The position numbers and the translations under genes are program-made. The notes beneath the pieces are model-generated. The model was not told where the DNA came from, ran no database searches, and saw nothing but the letters and a program-made list of their open reading frames with translations. A stretch of DNA of 64,000 bases, from assembly GCA_015680685.1 (NCBI GenBank), contig MNCI01012668.1, positions 143,367-207,366 on the forward strand, written 5' to 3'. How positions within the stretch are numbered: position 1 is the stretch's first letter; every line of letters begins with the position of its first letter. The DNA comes from Gnetum montanum (Eukaryota > Streptophyta > Gnetopsida > Gnetales > Gnetaceae). Below, in pieces: positions 40,301 through 52,300 of the stretch.

Positions 40301-43300
40301 ATTCACTTGTTTGTACTTTGTAGTTTTATTTAGGACTTGAAAATTTTTTGTTTAACAAGTCATTTTAAATGTCCTAAGCATTGACTGATGCCTGGCTAGT
40401 TTCCAGCAGATTCTCCTATTTAGCAGCTATGGTACTAAAATATTTGGAGGCAGCCTATTCACAATCAGCTTTATAGCCTAGCACAACTCACAAGTACTAA
40501 TACCCTAAAAATCTGAGAATGGCTTTTCTAGTTTTAAGTAGATTGCTCTGATTAGGTGTCACACCCCAAAAATTTTACTTAGGATAATCCATGATTAGTT
40601 ACACAACTTATTACTTGGGCATGTGACATTGTAACGCTTATATTTTAAGAAAAGCAATCACCATAAGCATCATAAAACATAACCAAAGTGCATGGTAAAA
40701 TCAGAAATATACATTGGAGTACTTAAAAGTAGCAATTCATAATCATAACCAAGGCTCATAATTAAATCTCATGAACATGACAAATCCGCATTTTCAAAAG
40801 AGAGTTGATAATATCCATTATTACAAAGGTCAAATACATCATGCTCATCATAACATAATCTCAAAAGAAAAGCTAAATCTGAAAACAAGAAGGAAACTCC
40901 ATCGATCAAGCACCATCACCATCTAGCTTCTAGCTCCTACCACCTGGTCTTGCATACAAACATGCATGAAGGGCCAAAAACTTTCTAGGAGAGCCAATCA
41001 CCTTGGTGCAGTTGGAACAAGTTGTAGGATGTGGCCAAATGTTGCACAAGAAAACTATCTCAAGATCCATGAGATTAGAAGCCAAAACCATATCCAAAAC
41101 CATGATATCCACCAAATGTCAAGAAATAGTTAAACTGAGGATGCACTAGAAATCGACCAGCTACAAGGACAATTGGTCCACAAAGGTCTCACTTATCCTG
41201 GATATTGTCCATGATCATCCTCAAAGATTGGTTGCCCAAACCTCAGCTGATTTTGGACGAATTGACTTTAGAAATAGACCCATGTGGATCACCTACCCTT
41301 TTGTTTTGCAACAAGAAATCAGCCATGTGACAATCACAAGCAATTCGAGTAGACATTGATTGGCTAAACAGTTCCCTTACAATGCTTGTCCATTGTCACA
41401 GCCTGAGCACAATCATAGGCAATGTGGGTCAAGTATGATAGCCAACCTTACCTTTCACAATGCCTTCCCATTGACACATAAACTAGGCTGCCTAGGGTAC
41501 AATCATATGTGATGTGCGTGAAGTTTTAGAGGCCAACCTAGACTCCTCACAATGCCTACCGATTGATGTTGTTGAATGCATCAAAAAGAGGTTGAAGTGT
41601 CAGGAAACACATGAAACAAGAGACTACAGGTCAAAGATGGCTCAAAGGATGCAAGAACGTCATAAAATTGTCGAGAACCAATGACCATGAGTTGACCATG
41701 ACTCATGGTGTTCTAGTGTTAGATTGATGATGACTTGTGGTTAGGTTGTCATGAAGACCACAACTCAACCACAACCTCTGGAACTCAACATGATAAGGAT
41801 GAATGTTTGCAACCATGACTCAACCACGACCCATACAGTTGTGATCTCCTTGGATAAGGATGAGTGACTACAACATGATAGAATGGAAATGAAATAAATA
41901 TTTTTAGTGTTTTAATGTTTTAAGGCATCAATGGTATAAAACAAAGGGAAAACCATGAGCTTTATTCACTGCATAAACACTAGACTCCGCATCAACCAAA
42001 TAGTTCCGGGCTAAACAAGGTGGCACTTTGATAGGCTCTAGTTGCACCTTTGACAACGACGACTTAAAAACACACACGAAACAAGAAGGAAATCAACTTA
42101 CTCAAGGGAGGAGGAGCTCTTTAGACAAATTAGATACCAAATCCCAAATGAAATGAATATTATGCTTAAGGTATGTATGAGAGCTCATCCTGAGTATTTA
42201 TAGGTTTTGTAATATAATGGTGGAGGTTTGTCAATGCCTAGGCTTCAACGAAGGTCCATCAATGTAGCCTTGGCCAATTGGAGCACACTTTTGGTGCTTG
42301 GGCCCAAACCTAGCCAAGTAAAGGGTGTGCTGATGCAAGGGACTCAGCACACCCCCATCCCCAAACAAGGATTCCAAATGTTGAATCTGGATGAATCCTG
42401 GAATCCAAAGGAACATGTGGGAAGGACCTTAAGGTGCCCAAATGAGGTTGAAAATGTTCTAAGGAGCTTGAGACATGCACACAAACCAAAATGGTGATAC
42501 ATGAAGGAAGAGAGTATACTTGGGAGACACAAATGACAACTGAACACACTAGGATTATAAACATAAGGTGCATGAAACACTTCCCAAATCTAGGGCTTGG
42601 AATAGCTAGACAAAATGCCATTGGATGCCTCATTACATAGAAAAAACCAGAATTAAGCTCTGAAGGAACCTAGACATACTTTATGACTAATAAAAGAGAT
42701 TAGACCACATTAAGAGTTGCATAAATGAAGAATTACATGACAATAATTGATACATCAAAATCATAACAAAAAGGCAAAAGCTTGGACTGGTTGCTCTACC
42801 TTAATAGTTTGGGAGACTTGCAACACACAAGGTTAGATCTGTTGGAGCACCAAGAGTGAATTAAGATCACCAAGAGAGAGATCGACTCACAAGAATGGAC
42901 AAAGAATGCATCTTACCACAAACCCTAACTTATTGTACATTCCTAGGGTTCACCATTCTGAGATAGAAACACTAGATCACAATAGCATATGCCATAGATA
43001 AATTCTATATTATTTAGGAAAAGCTAAACGAAAGTCTAGTGCACATGAGAAAGTCCAAGTCCTCTTGAGCAACAAATAAAATAAAGTTTGAGCAAGTTTT
43101 ATAAAAAGATAATATTTTTCCAAACATATCTAACTGCTAGTTCACAACATGTGCCACCATCATAACATGTTTTTAGCAAGAAAACACCAAGAAGTCAATA
43201 GTTCCCAAATATAAGTCCAAAAAGCTGAATAAAATCATGTTTTATAAAAAGATACTAGATGTTTCCAAAATAAAATTTTTAAAAAAGAATATATATAAAC

Positions 43301-46300
43301 ACAAATTCTCAATTTATAAAAAGACAAGCTTTAATAAAACATTATTAAAGATTAGAAAAATAACACTCAATTAAAATACTTGGAAGGGCATGAGATCAAA
43401 TCCTCAAGAAGCTTTAGCAAATTAACCAAAAGACATAAACAAAGCCAAAAATTAACAAGAGATAATAAAATATAAACTAGGGGTTAAGAACATGGGTTGT
43501 TACATTAGGTGTCCCTTTATCCCCATTAAATTGAATATAGTTTCTTGACATATCCAAAGTTGATAATAAGGAACCACACATGATAGAGGGGATAAAGAAA
43601 TAATTGACTAACAATGGCCACCAAATATGTAACCGCCTCATCCCATAGAAAGAGAATAATAGTACAAAGTCAAGCAGAACGAAGTATAGAAACTAGGAAA
43701 ATAGCTTTCACAAACTGCAAATACCCAAAGTATTTAAAATGCCATATAATAATATAAATGCACACTAGTCAACAGACTAAGAAAATGAAATAATAAGTCC
43801 CTTTGTGTTTTTCTATGTTAGACTTAGAGTTTGCAGAGTGATGCAATTATTAGTTTTATAACATATTTTAAAGAGAGAAGGTTGGTGGGAGGGTGGTGGG
43901 TGGGGGTGGGGTGTGCTTGGAAGAGGAGGAGGAACCTCAAATTATTTAATAATAAGCATAGCCCAAGACATAGAGGCAACAAAACTAGAGGATTATAACA
44001 AATACCTTTCATAACATATTTTAACAAAAGTATGTATACCATAAGGATGAACTGTTGTAACCTTCCTATGAAACTTAAGTTGTAAGAAAACCTTTCTGAT
44101 TTGTGTGCTGAGGAAGGAAAAAATAGAAGAAACTAGAATGTGAGAAGCAGGATCTGAAGAAAAGAACTTTAGTGAGTCCACAAGCATCATATTTAAATAG
44201 ATTGTGAAATAACAAGAGGTACGAAGTTATGATGTCCTTGTAAAACGAATAGTTGAAGGAATGACAAGGAACCTGAGGATCAATGAACTTAGAAGGGTGG
44301 ATGAATGAGTTCCAAATAAAATATAAACTTAAATACTGAAAAATAATCCAACTAAATGCACAAATGGAGCATACCCACAAAGATGCATGGTAAAGTTTAC
44401 CACTTGTATATTGCTGAAACCAAATAACAGTGGTAGAGGATATTATGGTGGTAGATCTTTGGATGCTACACACTCTTCACATGGCAAACAAATCTCCAAG
44501 CTTGGTATCTTGCAGGACTTCCAAGAACCTCATAAGCCTGAAAATAATTGGGGTGCTCTCACAAGACCAACACACAACCCCTTAGGACAAAAGCACAAGC
44601 ACTCGGCCACTCAAGTGAGAAACCCCTTTGGGGCAAACAAAATAAACAATAACTTGGCCACCAAGTGGAGAATCCTTCAGGGTTACAAAGTAAATCTCTT
44701 TTCAGAGACAATCTAAGCTCCTTGGAGCAAAGAGAATGAATGCAATAGAGAGTGTAGAGAGTGATTCACTAATCTGATTTACACAAAGAAAGTGCAAGAA
44801 CTAGGGATAACTAAATATAAATATAAAAACCTTTGTTGAGTGGAATGTGAAAAATACAAATGATAGAACGAGTAAAATACATTCCAAACCCTAGGAGAAA
44901 GATGTAGCAATGGTGGTGTAGCTTCCCAAGCTCAAACATAGGAGGGCAACCCTAATTCCAATGCTAAACTAATGCCAAAGCCAAAGCCAATGTGATCCCA
45001 ATGCGATGCCCACAATCCAAATGCCCAATGAAATCCAGTAACCAATGTGTGTAGCTATTCTTGTAATTCAAGAAAATGAAATCCAATAACCAATGTGTGT
45101 GGCTTTTCTAGAGGTAGCACTTAAGAACTTTCCTTGCCACTCTAAGTCTAACTTGAGGGAACAAAATGGCTAAGAATATCTTTTTTATTTCGACCAGCAG
45201 CTATTTGGGATGTGCAATTCGAAGCTTAGACACTTAGTCTGTAGCTGCTCAACATTCTGCTTGTATGTCTAGGATTTGCTGGGTTGTCCCAACTAGGGAC
45301 ACCCAGCTTGTAGCTGCTCAACTTTCTGCTTGTATGTCTAGGATTTGCTGGGTTGTCCCAACTAGGGACACCCAGCTTTCAGGTGGGATGTCCACCCTGA
45401 AATGGAATGTTGGCCAAAGCTTTGCTGGGTCTCTAATGGGATGCCTCAACAAATCTGGGGCATCCACTTTCTGGCTGGGATGTCTACCCTTTTGACTGGG
45501 ATGGTTCTGAAAGTTGGGACTTCCCATTCAGAAGTCCATGTGATCTTTAGGGCTTTTCAAAAGTCTTCTTTGATAATCTTCAACAACAAGAAGTTTTCAA
45601 ATTCTGAGTTGTCACCTCGATCTTACCTTGAACCCATCAAGTCTTCAGTTGGGATTTTCCAAGGAAACTTGGGACTTCTCAAATTCTACTTTGGGACTTC
45701 CCACTTGTCTTTCCACAGGCTCTTGAATTCTTCCAATGACTTTCTGAATGTTACATTCCATGTTCTACATTAGCTTCCAAGTATCCCGAAACATCTCAAG
45801 CCTGCACACAAGCATAGCTACTAAAACACATTCTCCATTTACAAGTTTTGACTCCCCAAAACAAGGTGTTGGTCAACAATCTTTTCTTTTTGGTGATGTC
45901 CAAAAACTTGGAAATGGGTTAGCAAGATAGACATGATAATGACATACATGCCAGGACAACAAATAGGCCATCTCAATGAAGCACATCAATGGATATAACA
46001 TAATACGCCAATGGATACAATCTCATTGGAGCACATCATTCGTAAAGCGTCATAAGATATAGAGCATAAACATATGCATTAAAAATAAAACATGTAGGTA
46101 GTAGTATAAAGGACCATAGGCACATTTCCATTACTTCTCCCTCCTTTTTTGGACATCATCCAAAAGGGGTAGAAGCTATCAGTCAGATGCACTCATCCTG
46201 AGACACGTTAATAAATCCCCTGTGCATCTCATAGCTGATAGTCTTTCTTCACACCAACTGCTACCTGCCTTCAGGAGATGTGGATGAAGCCTTAGTTGCT

Positions 46301-49300
46301 GTTTGGTCTTTTGAAGCAAGAGCTTATCTCTAGCCATAGCCGTTTGAAGGATTGCTCCCCCTCCACATATACATCCAAGTTCAAATCCAGTTACCAGCAT
46401 GATTCATTTGCACCATCTAATCTTGGCACAACACTTGAGTGAGCTTTGACATTATTTTTCACCTCACATTTGTTTTTTCTCAAAGTCCAAAACACAAAGC
46501 TGATATAACATTGATATCAATTGTTGGGAATTGTAGTTTATTTCCCGAGGTGCATTAAACCCCAAAGACACCCACAATCTTTTCAAACGGTTTCAGAACT
46601 TAATTTAAGCAAACTTGATGACTGAATTTATCTTCAACAAACCGAAATCAGCAATTTATTACAAACTTGGTTAGGTACAGTAATGGCTACTTAAGCCAAT
46701 ATTCACTGCACTACTTCTTACACGCTTATTTTAGTGGAGATCAGACCTCCTATTTATTCCTTTCATATGGCATCTCATGGAGTCTCCTTAAAGGAGTCCA
46801 TTTTTCTGTATTGGGGTTGTTCTTCTATGTTTCAAGAAATTTTGTGATTTTTTCTTTTTCCTTTTCTCTTTTAGTAAATAATTTCATTTTTAAATATTCA
46901 GGAAATTCTTTTGTTGAGCAAGTCCACCTATTTGTAACATTGTAGTAATAGGTGATTCTATTATTGATTTAACTGTTCCCGATTGTTAGGGAATACAAAA
47001 CAATCAATCTAAAAGGTGCACCCTTGGTTAAAATCTGGTTACACATATATTTGACCACCTACCGGCTGAGGCGTACAAGCCAACAAATTTAACATGCGAC
47101 TTCCACCATGCAAGACTGCTGAACAACTTGACCTATCATGTCCATGGCTGAGTGGGAGCTATAATACTTTCTTTAACAATTGTTGAAGAAAGTATTATAT
47201 TTCCGGATGATTCTGTTAAGCTAGAAGTATTTGTAATTCATATCTTTAGGGTTTTCTTTAAATATTGATGTTATGAAAGTTTGGTAAAGATGATAGCATC
47301 ATTCTATATGCAAGTAAGTTGGTCACAAGCAAATGGAGGAGATAGGTTTGGCATATCAGTCAAGGTATAAACTGGTTCAAGATGAATGATGTGTTTACAT
47401 GTTTGGTAGTGCAGGAGTTAAAACTGCTGGAAAGAATGTAAATGGCTCAGAACTTTAGACTCTAAATGGTGTGCAGTTTATACAAACGAGAAGAGGATAG
47501 TCAAGTACATGGTATGCAGTACACAGAAGCAACATATGAGAGTGTGAGGGTTTTCTGTTTATGTGCATTTTGTTTTGTCTTATCCCGCTACCCAGTTTTC
47601 TAATTTGTTTTTGAGCACAAACATAGGGAGGTTGGAAGGAGAGCTTCAGCAAGTCTTTAGCGGTCAGGAAGCAATTTTAATTTTCAAGTACCAGACTTGG
47701 TGAAGTGGATTAATAAAACTAAGGTATTCTATTATGTGCATGTGGAGACTATGACTCTACTATTAGAAAGAATTAAATTTCAGGTTTTTTTTAAAAAACA
47801 TTATTCAAGTGAATCTCAACATAGCCCATTAGTGGGAAGCAGGGCAGCATGACCCACCAATTTGGAGGACTCTTTGCATGCATGCCAGCGTCAGCCGGGT
47901 CCCTTGTTTTTTCCTTGCGGTGCTTTGCTAGCAACAGCCGGGTCGCCACTTTGGGTTAATTTTGGCCCTTTGGAGGGTGGTGTTGCCTATTGCCCCTAGG
48001 CCATTGCAACCTAAGCCTTGGTTTTTTTACAGCTGATGGCCGGTGATGGAGGGGAGGATTGGGCTTGGGTATGAATAGGTGGGCCAGATGTCTAGGGTCT
48101 CACGACCGTCCAGCCGCTTGAAGGAGGTTACACTTGCTAACCTAGAGGTGCTAGATATGGTTGTGCGGGAAGTAGTGGTAGAGGCCACATTGAAGATTGT
48201 GTGCTTGGAGGCAGAGAAAGCGGGGACCGTGGTGATGTCTAAAGCTACCTTGGAGGCGGTAGCAGCAAAGTAAGCAAAGGTCACTAAGGAGGTGATGGCG
48301 TAGGCTTGGCGAGAGGAGCGGCTCATATGGGAGGCTAAATGGTAGGCAAGGGAGGAGGAGTTCTACTGCAAGATGGCCTTGGCTAAGAGCCAGTTTGCCG
48401 AACGGGAGCATGAGGCAAAAAGGTGCTGGGATCTCCAAGAGTCAGCGAATCAGGTGGTGCTTGAGAACACCCTGCACGAGCAAATCCGATGGGAGATCAT
48501 TCAAGAGGGGTAGCATAGAACTGAACAAGAGCTTGCAGAACAGGAGCAATGGGAGCAAGAGCAAAGGGAGGTGCAAGAACTCCAATGATAGATTGATCGT
48601 GCCCATGAGCAAAATGCCTAGATGTGGTTAGAGGTGGAAAAATGCCCATATGTGGTTATGGACATTCAATGCAACATGAAACACTGTGGAAATTGCAGAT
48701 CGGCCTAAGGCGAAGATTCACAATTCAGGCAAAAGCTCGCAGCAGAAATCCAGAAGGTAGAACAACGCAAAAGGGCCTGCAACATCAAGTCTCCAAATTT
48801 CTTAAAAAATTCTAACTTTGTTGCTACTTACGCTACATTACGCAATGTAGTGTCATGTCGCTCAGCGTAATTCTGCGTGATGTAACGAAGGTAGCTTACT
48901 GTAGCAATGAAGTTAGTAGAAATTTGGAACTTCTGCAAATATGACAAATTTAAGGCCTAAGCAGCGGTCTACGACTTGTCGCATATTCCACCAAGTCTTT
49001 TGATCAGAACTGTATTCACGCTCCATTACGCAAAGCAGCGTAATGAGCCTCGAAGAAATCAAAGTCAACGTCAAAAGAAGCACGGCAGATTGGTCGCTTT
49101 ACGCTTTATTACGCTACGCAGAGTAAGTAAGCGTAACGCGCTGAAAAGTTGACCATTTTACGCTCTATTACGCTTGGCGGCGTAAATAAGCGCAAAAACG
49201 GCTTGAGTTAACCACTTTTACACTCTATTATGCTCTGCAACATAAATAAGTGTAACACATGTGGAATTCATCACATTACGCTTTGCTACGCTACGCAGCG

Positions 49301-52300
49301 TAAACGAGCGTAATGCAGTATAAAGTCAGCTAAGGCAGTACTAGACACACACTTGTTATCCATGCGCGGCAATACGCTCATCAGCGTGTCGTAGCGTAAT
49401 CATGAGGCGGTTTCAGCAAGAGTGGTTTACAGCGCACCTCGCCCCCAAGACGTAATGTGGCATGACCAGCTTTAACATAAAAATTGTCAAGTCAACGGTG
49501 TTTTGAAAGTTCGAGACATGTGTCATCAAGACCGTGCCTTCCCATATGATGCTGAACTTATAAATACCCCAGTTGACAAAGAAAAACAAGGAGGAGAGAG
49601 GGGATTTTCTTCTTTTGAAGGACATAAGGCATTGTTTGAGCATTGGCAACGGGAGCGATCAGTCTTCTTGGCGAAAACATTAACCTCTTCATTGGCGATC
49701 ATTAGCAGCTTTAAGCAAAGATTACCGAGGGCAAAAGGAGCAGATCAGAGATCGAGAGATCATCTGGTACGATTGGCAAGGTTTATTGATCAGAAACAGT
49801 TGATTGATAGACATCCAGGCTTGACCTTCCTTGCATTCCACTTTTGGCTTACAAGGTAGATCAACCTTCATTCTGTTCTCCCTTTTAAACAGTTTCTTGT
49901 TGTTTCGTGTATGCTTCGCACAAAGATAAGCGAAGTCTGTCGTTGGAACGTTGTATGCAATATATTCAGCTTTCGAGTCAAATCATAGATCTTGGAATTA
50001 CGCATCCTTCCTAAATTTGATCTTCCTTGTCGCGTTGACGTTATCGGTATTTCAAGTTCTTTACATTGTTTTCTACTCCTTCTACGATTCACCGAATTAA
50101 TTCATTTCGTGAAATATATATAAAAAATATATACTATCGCGATATTCGATAATTTACTGATTAAGCAAGTCCCTGTCCGATCGAACAAGATCGTTCAGGG
50201 CACCTCGGATCCGTTTTCTCCAGCACGGCCCTTGCATGGATCCGTGGTTAAGACTGTGTACACAGATTTTCGCTCGGTATTTCCAGCGACCGACGTTTTC
50301 CGTCGTTACACAACACATCTTGGTTGACTCTACGCTAGCACATCTAAAGAACCACCGCAAAGCTTCATCCTAATGGGACAGGTACAATTGAGGAAACATG
50401 CTATGAAGGTTGAGGCCTTAAAAGACTTTCAGCAGGTTCTTGCTTTTGTGGACACTGAGCAACACAAGACAGTTCTGGACACCATTCATGCCCAAGAACG
50501 TGCAACCTGTCATTGTATTAGGCTTTCTAGACATCTTTAGGCTCTTGGTCTTTTGCTATCGATCGGGTGGATGTTTCTTGGTTTATTTGGGTTTCGGATT
50601 TGGTCCTTGGGCCTTGTTTTTGAGGTTTCTGCTGGTGATTGAGACTATTCCTCACTTCTGTGTCATTCTGATTTTGTTTCATTGTGTATACGACGATTTT
50701 TATTAATATATTTTCCCGACCTCTTTTCAAAAAACAAAAAAGAAAAGAAAAGAGAACAAAAGCAAAAAACATAGCCCATTAGTATTGAACCTGTGAATTG
50801 TAGAATGCATTTCATGTGTCTTACTAGCAAGCTACATATCGTTGATATCATTAGCATGCTGTTAAAATTAATGGCATAAAAATATTCATGGAAAAAGTGT
50901 TTTGAAGTTTGTAAAAGAATGAATTATGCATGGAGTTACATTAACTTTATGAACCTTGGAGAAGCTGTTGGGAATTGAGGAATTGAAGAATCATAATCGA
51001 AGGTTGTTGTGACTTAGGGCTGAAGGGCATTGTAGATCTTTGAAAATTTCTGCTTCTTACAGTATGAAATCATACTAGTTTCAAATCTTCTGTAGATTCA
51101 TCATTAGTGGTGTGACAGTGAAATGAATGGATGAAGTTTATTTATATGTATCCTGCAAAAGTTCGACAATCTTATTATTAAAGTTTATTATATATAATAA
51201 CGTTGGATAACCTTGATTTTGTTGATTTAAAAATTCATAAATAATTTTCATTGATATTATGCATTAAAAGCAGTAAAGGGTAGCTTAAGCTTAACTTATA
51301 GGATATTTTATTGATTCATTATTAAATTATTTTTTTCAAAATTTTGATTCTAAGATGCCATAAACCGTCATTAATGTGCCAATGTAGCTTAATCTCTAAT
51401 GAATCTTAAAATTTTCCTTGTAATTAGTTATCTATCTTAGCTAGAGTACTTTGTATTTGTCTAATTGTCAATTGTGTTTAAATACCTTTTGGGCATTTGT
51501 CAACCTGTTCTACCAATGGGGACTTTTCAATCTCATTATGTTTTATCTCCTCCATGTTCTTTTAATTTAGTAAGGAAGCTTCTTGTGCTTTCTCTTATGT
51601 ATACTTTACTGTAAGAACATTCTAGTTGATAAACTTCTTTTCAATCAAGACTTCCTAATCTAATCTATCCTTTTTAGGACACCAATCACTAATTTAATTG
51701 ATAGGTTTAGACATAGTTTAATGTTGTCTTTTTTTTTTCCAAGATTCTTACCAGTTATCAAAAATACCTGCATAATAAGGTAATATTGCTACTAAATCTG
51801 TCATTAAGCTTCAGTTCTTTATCATAGATGCATTCCTTGAACAGCTGTGTTCTTTTTTCGAACCAATTATTAATGCTATCATTCTAAGCCTTTTCAGTGG
51901 TTCTTGAATTAATCCATTTAAAGACATTAAGATGTTTAACCTCTTCTTGTAAGGATTTCATATTACAAATTGTCAAGACCTTAAACCTTAGGGTTTTAAA
52001 ATCTTTAATCTTCTGGCTAAAGGGCTGGTTAACTGATATCGAAGTATCTGAATGTATAGGTTTTCTTATAAATTCCACAATAGCACCTCAAGTTATTATT
52101 GTTATCCATGATCATAATGATATTTGACTTTCTAAGAAATTAGGGAGGTATTATGCTACTATGATAACATGAATAGAGGTTGACATTCTGAAAAGAGGCA
52201 TATTCCATTTGTTTGTGCAAATGCTTGAATCAAATCCATTTGGACATTCAAATAGTGATGAGTTATCAAGAGTAGGTAAAAAGGCTAGAATATCTAACAC

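Larger units (their letters stand above)
47834..50767 (+). mobile_element. Composite retroposon with 16-bp target duplication
   Basis: The insertion is delimited by AACATAGCCCATTAGT at 47818-47833 and 50768-50783. An A-rich tail (caaaaaacaaaaaagaaaag) precedes the right copy, so it entered by LINE-type reverse transcription in the sense orientation of PTH2. Its parts, in order, are a GC-rich 5' segment (47834-48090), a degraded coiled-coil ORF (48100-48650), an array of CpG-rich palindromes (48828-49400), an LTR-like promoter with TATAAATA at 49559, a long leader, a 55-codon ORF (50373-50540) and an L1-like T/G-rich 3' end (50520-50767). No reverse transcriptase is encoded. I infer a non-autonomous chimera mobilised by an L1. 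Confidence 0.75.

Noticed and set aside
43550-44470. Possible Copia integrase or RT remnants on the minus strand (LFLWDEAVTYL near 43640; HTNQKGF near 44080)
   Set aside because: Each short match is suggestive, but their order on the strand is opposite to that in Copia elements, so chance similarity is likely.
49503-49859. 118-codon + strand frame in the composite retroposon
   Set aside because: It overlaps the putative TATA box and leader, starts at a non-ATG codon and shows no domain; most likely leader sequence.
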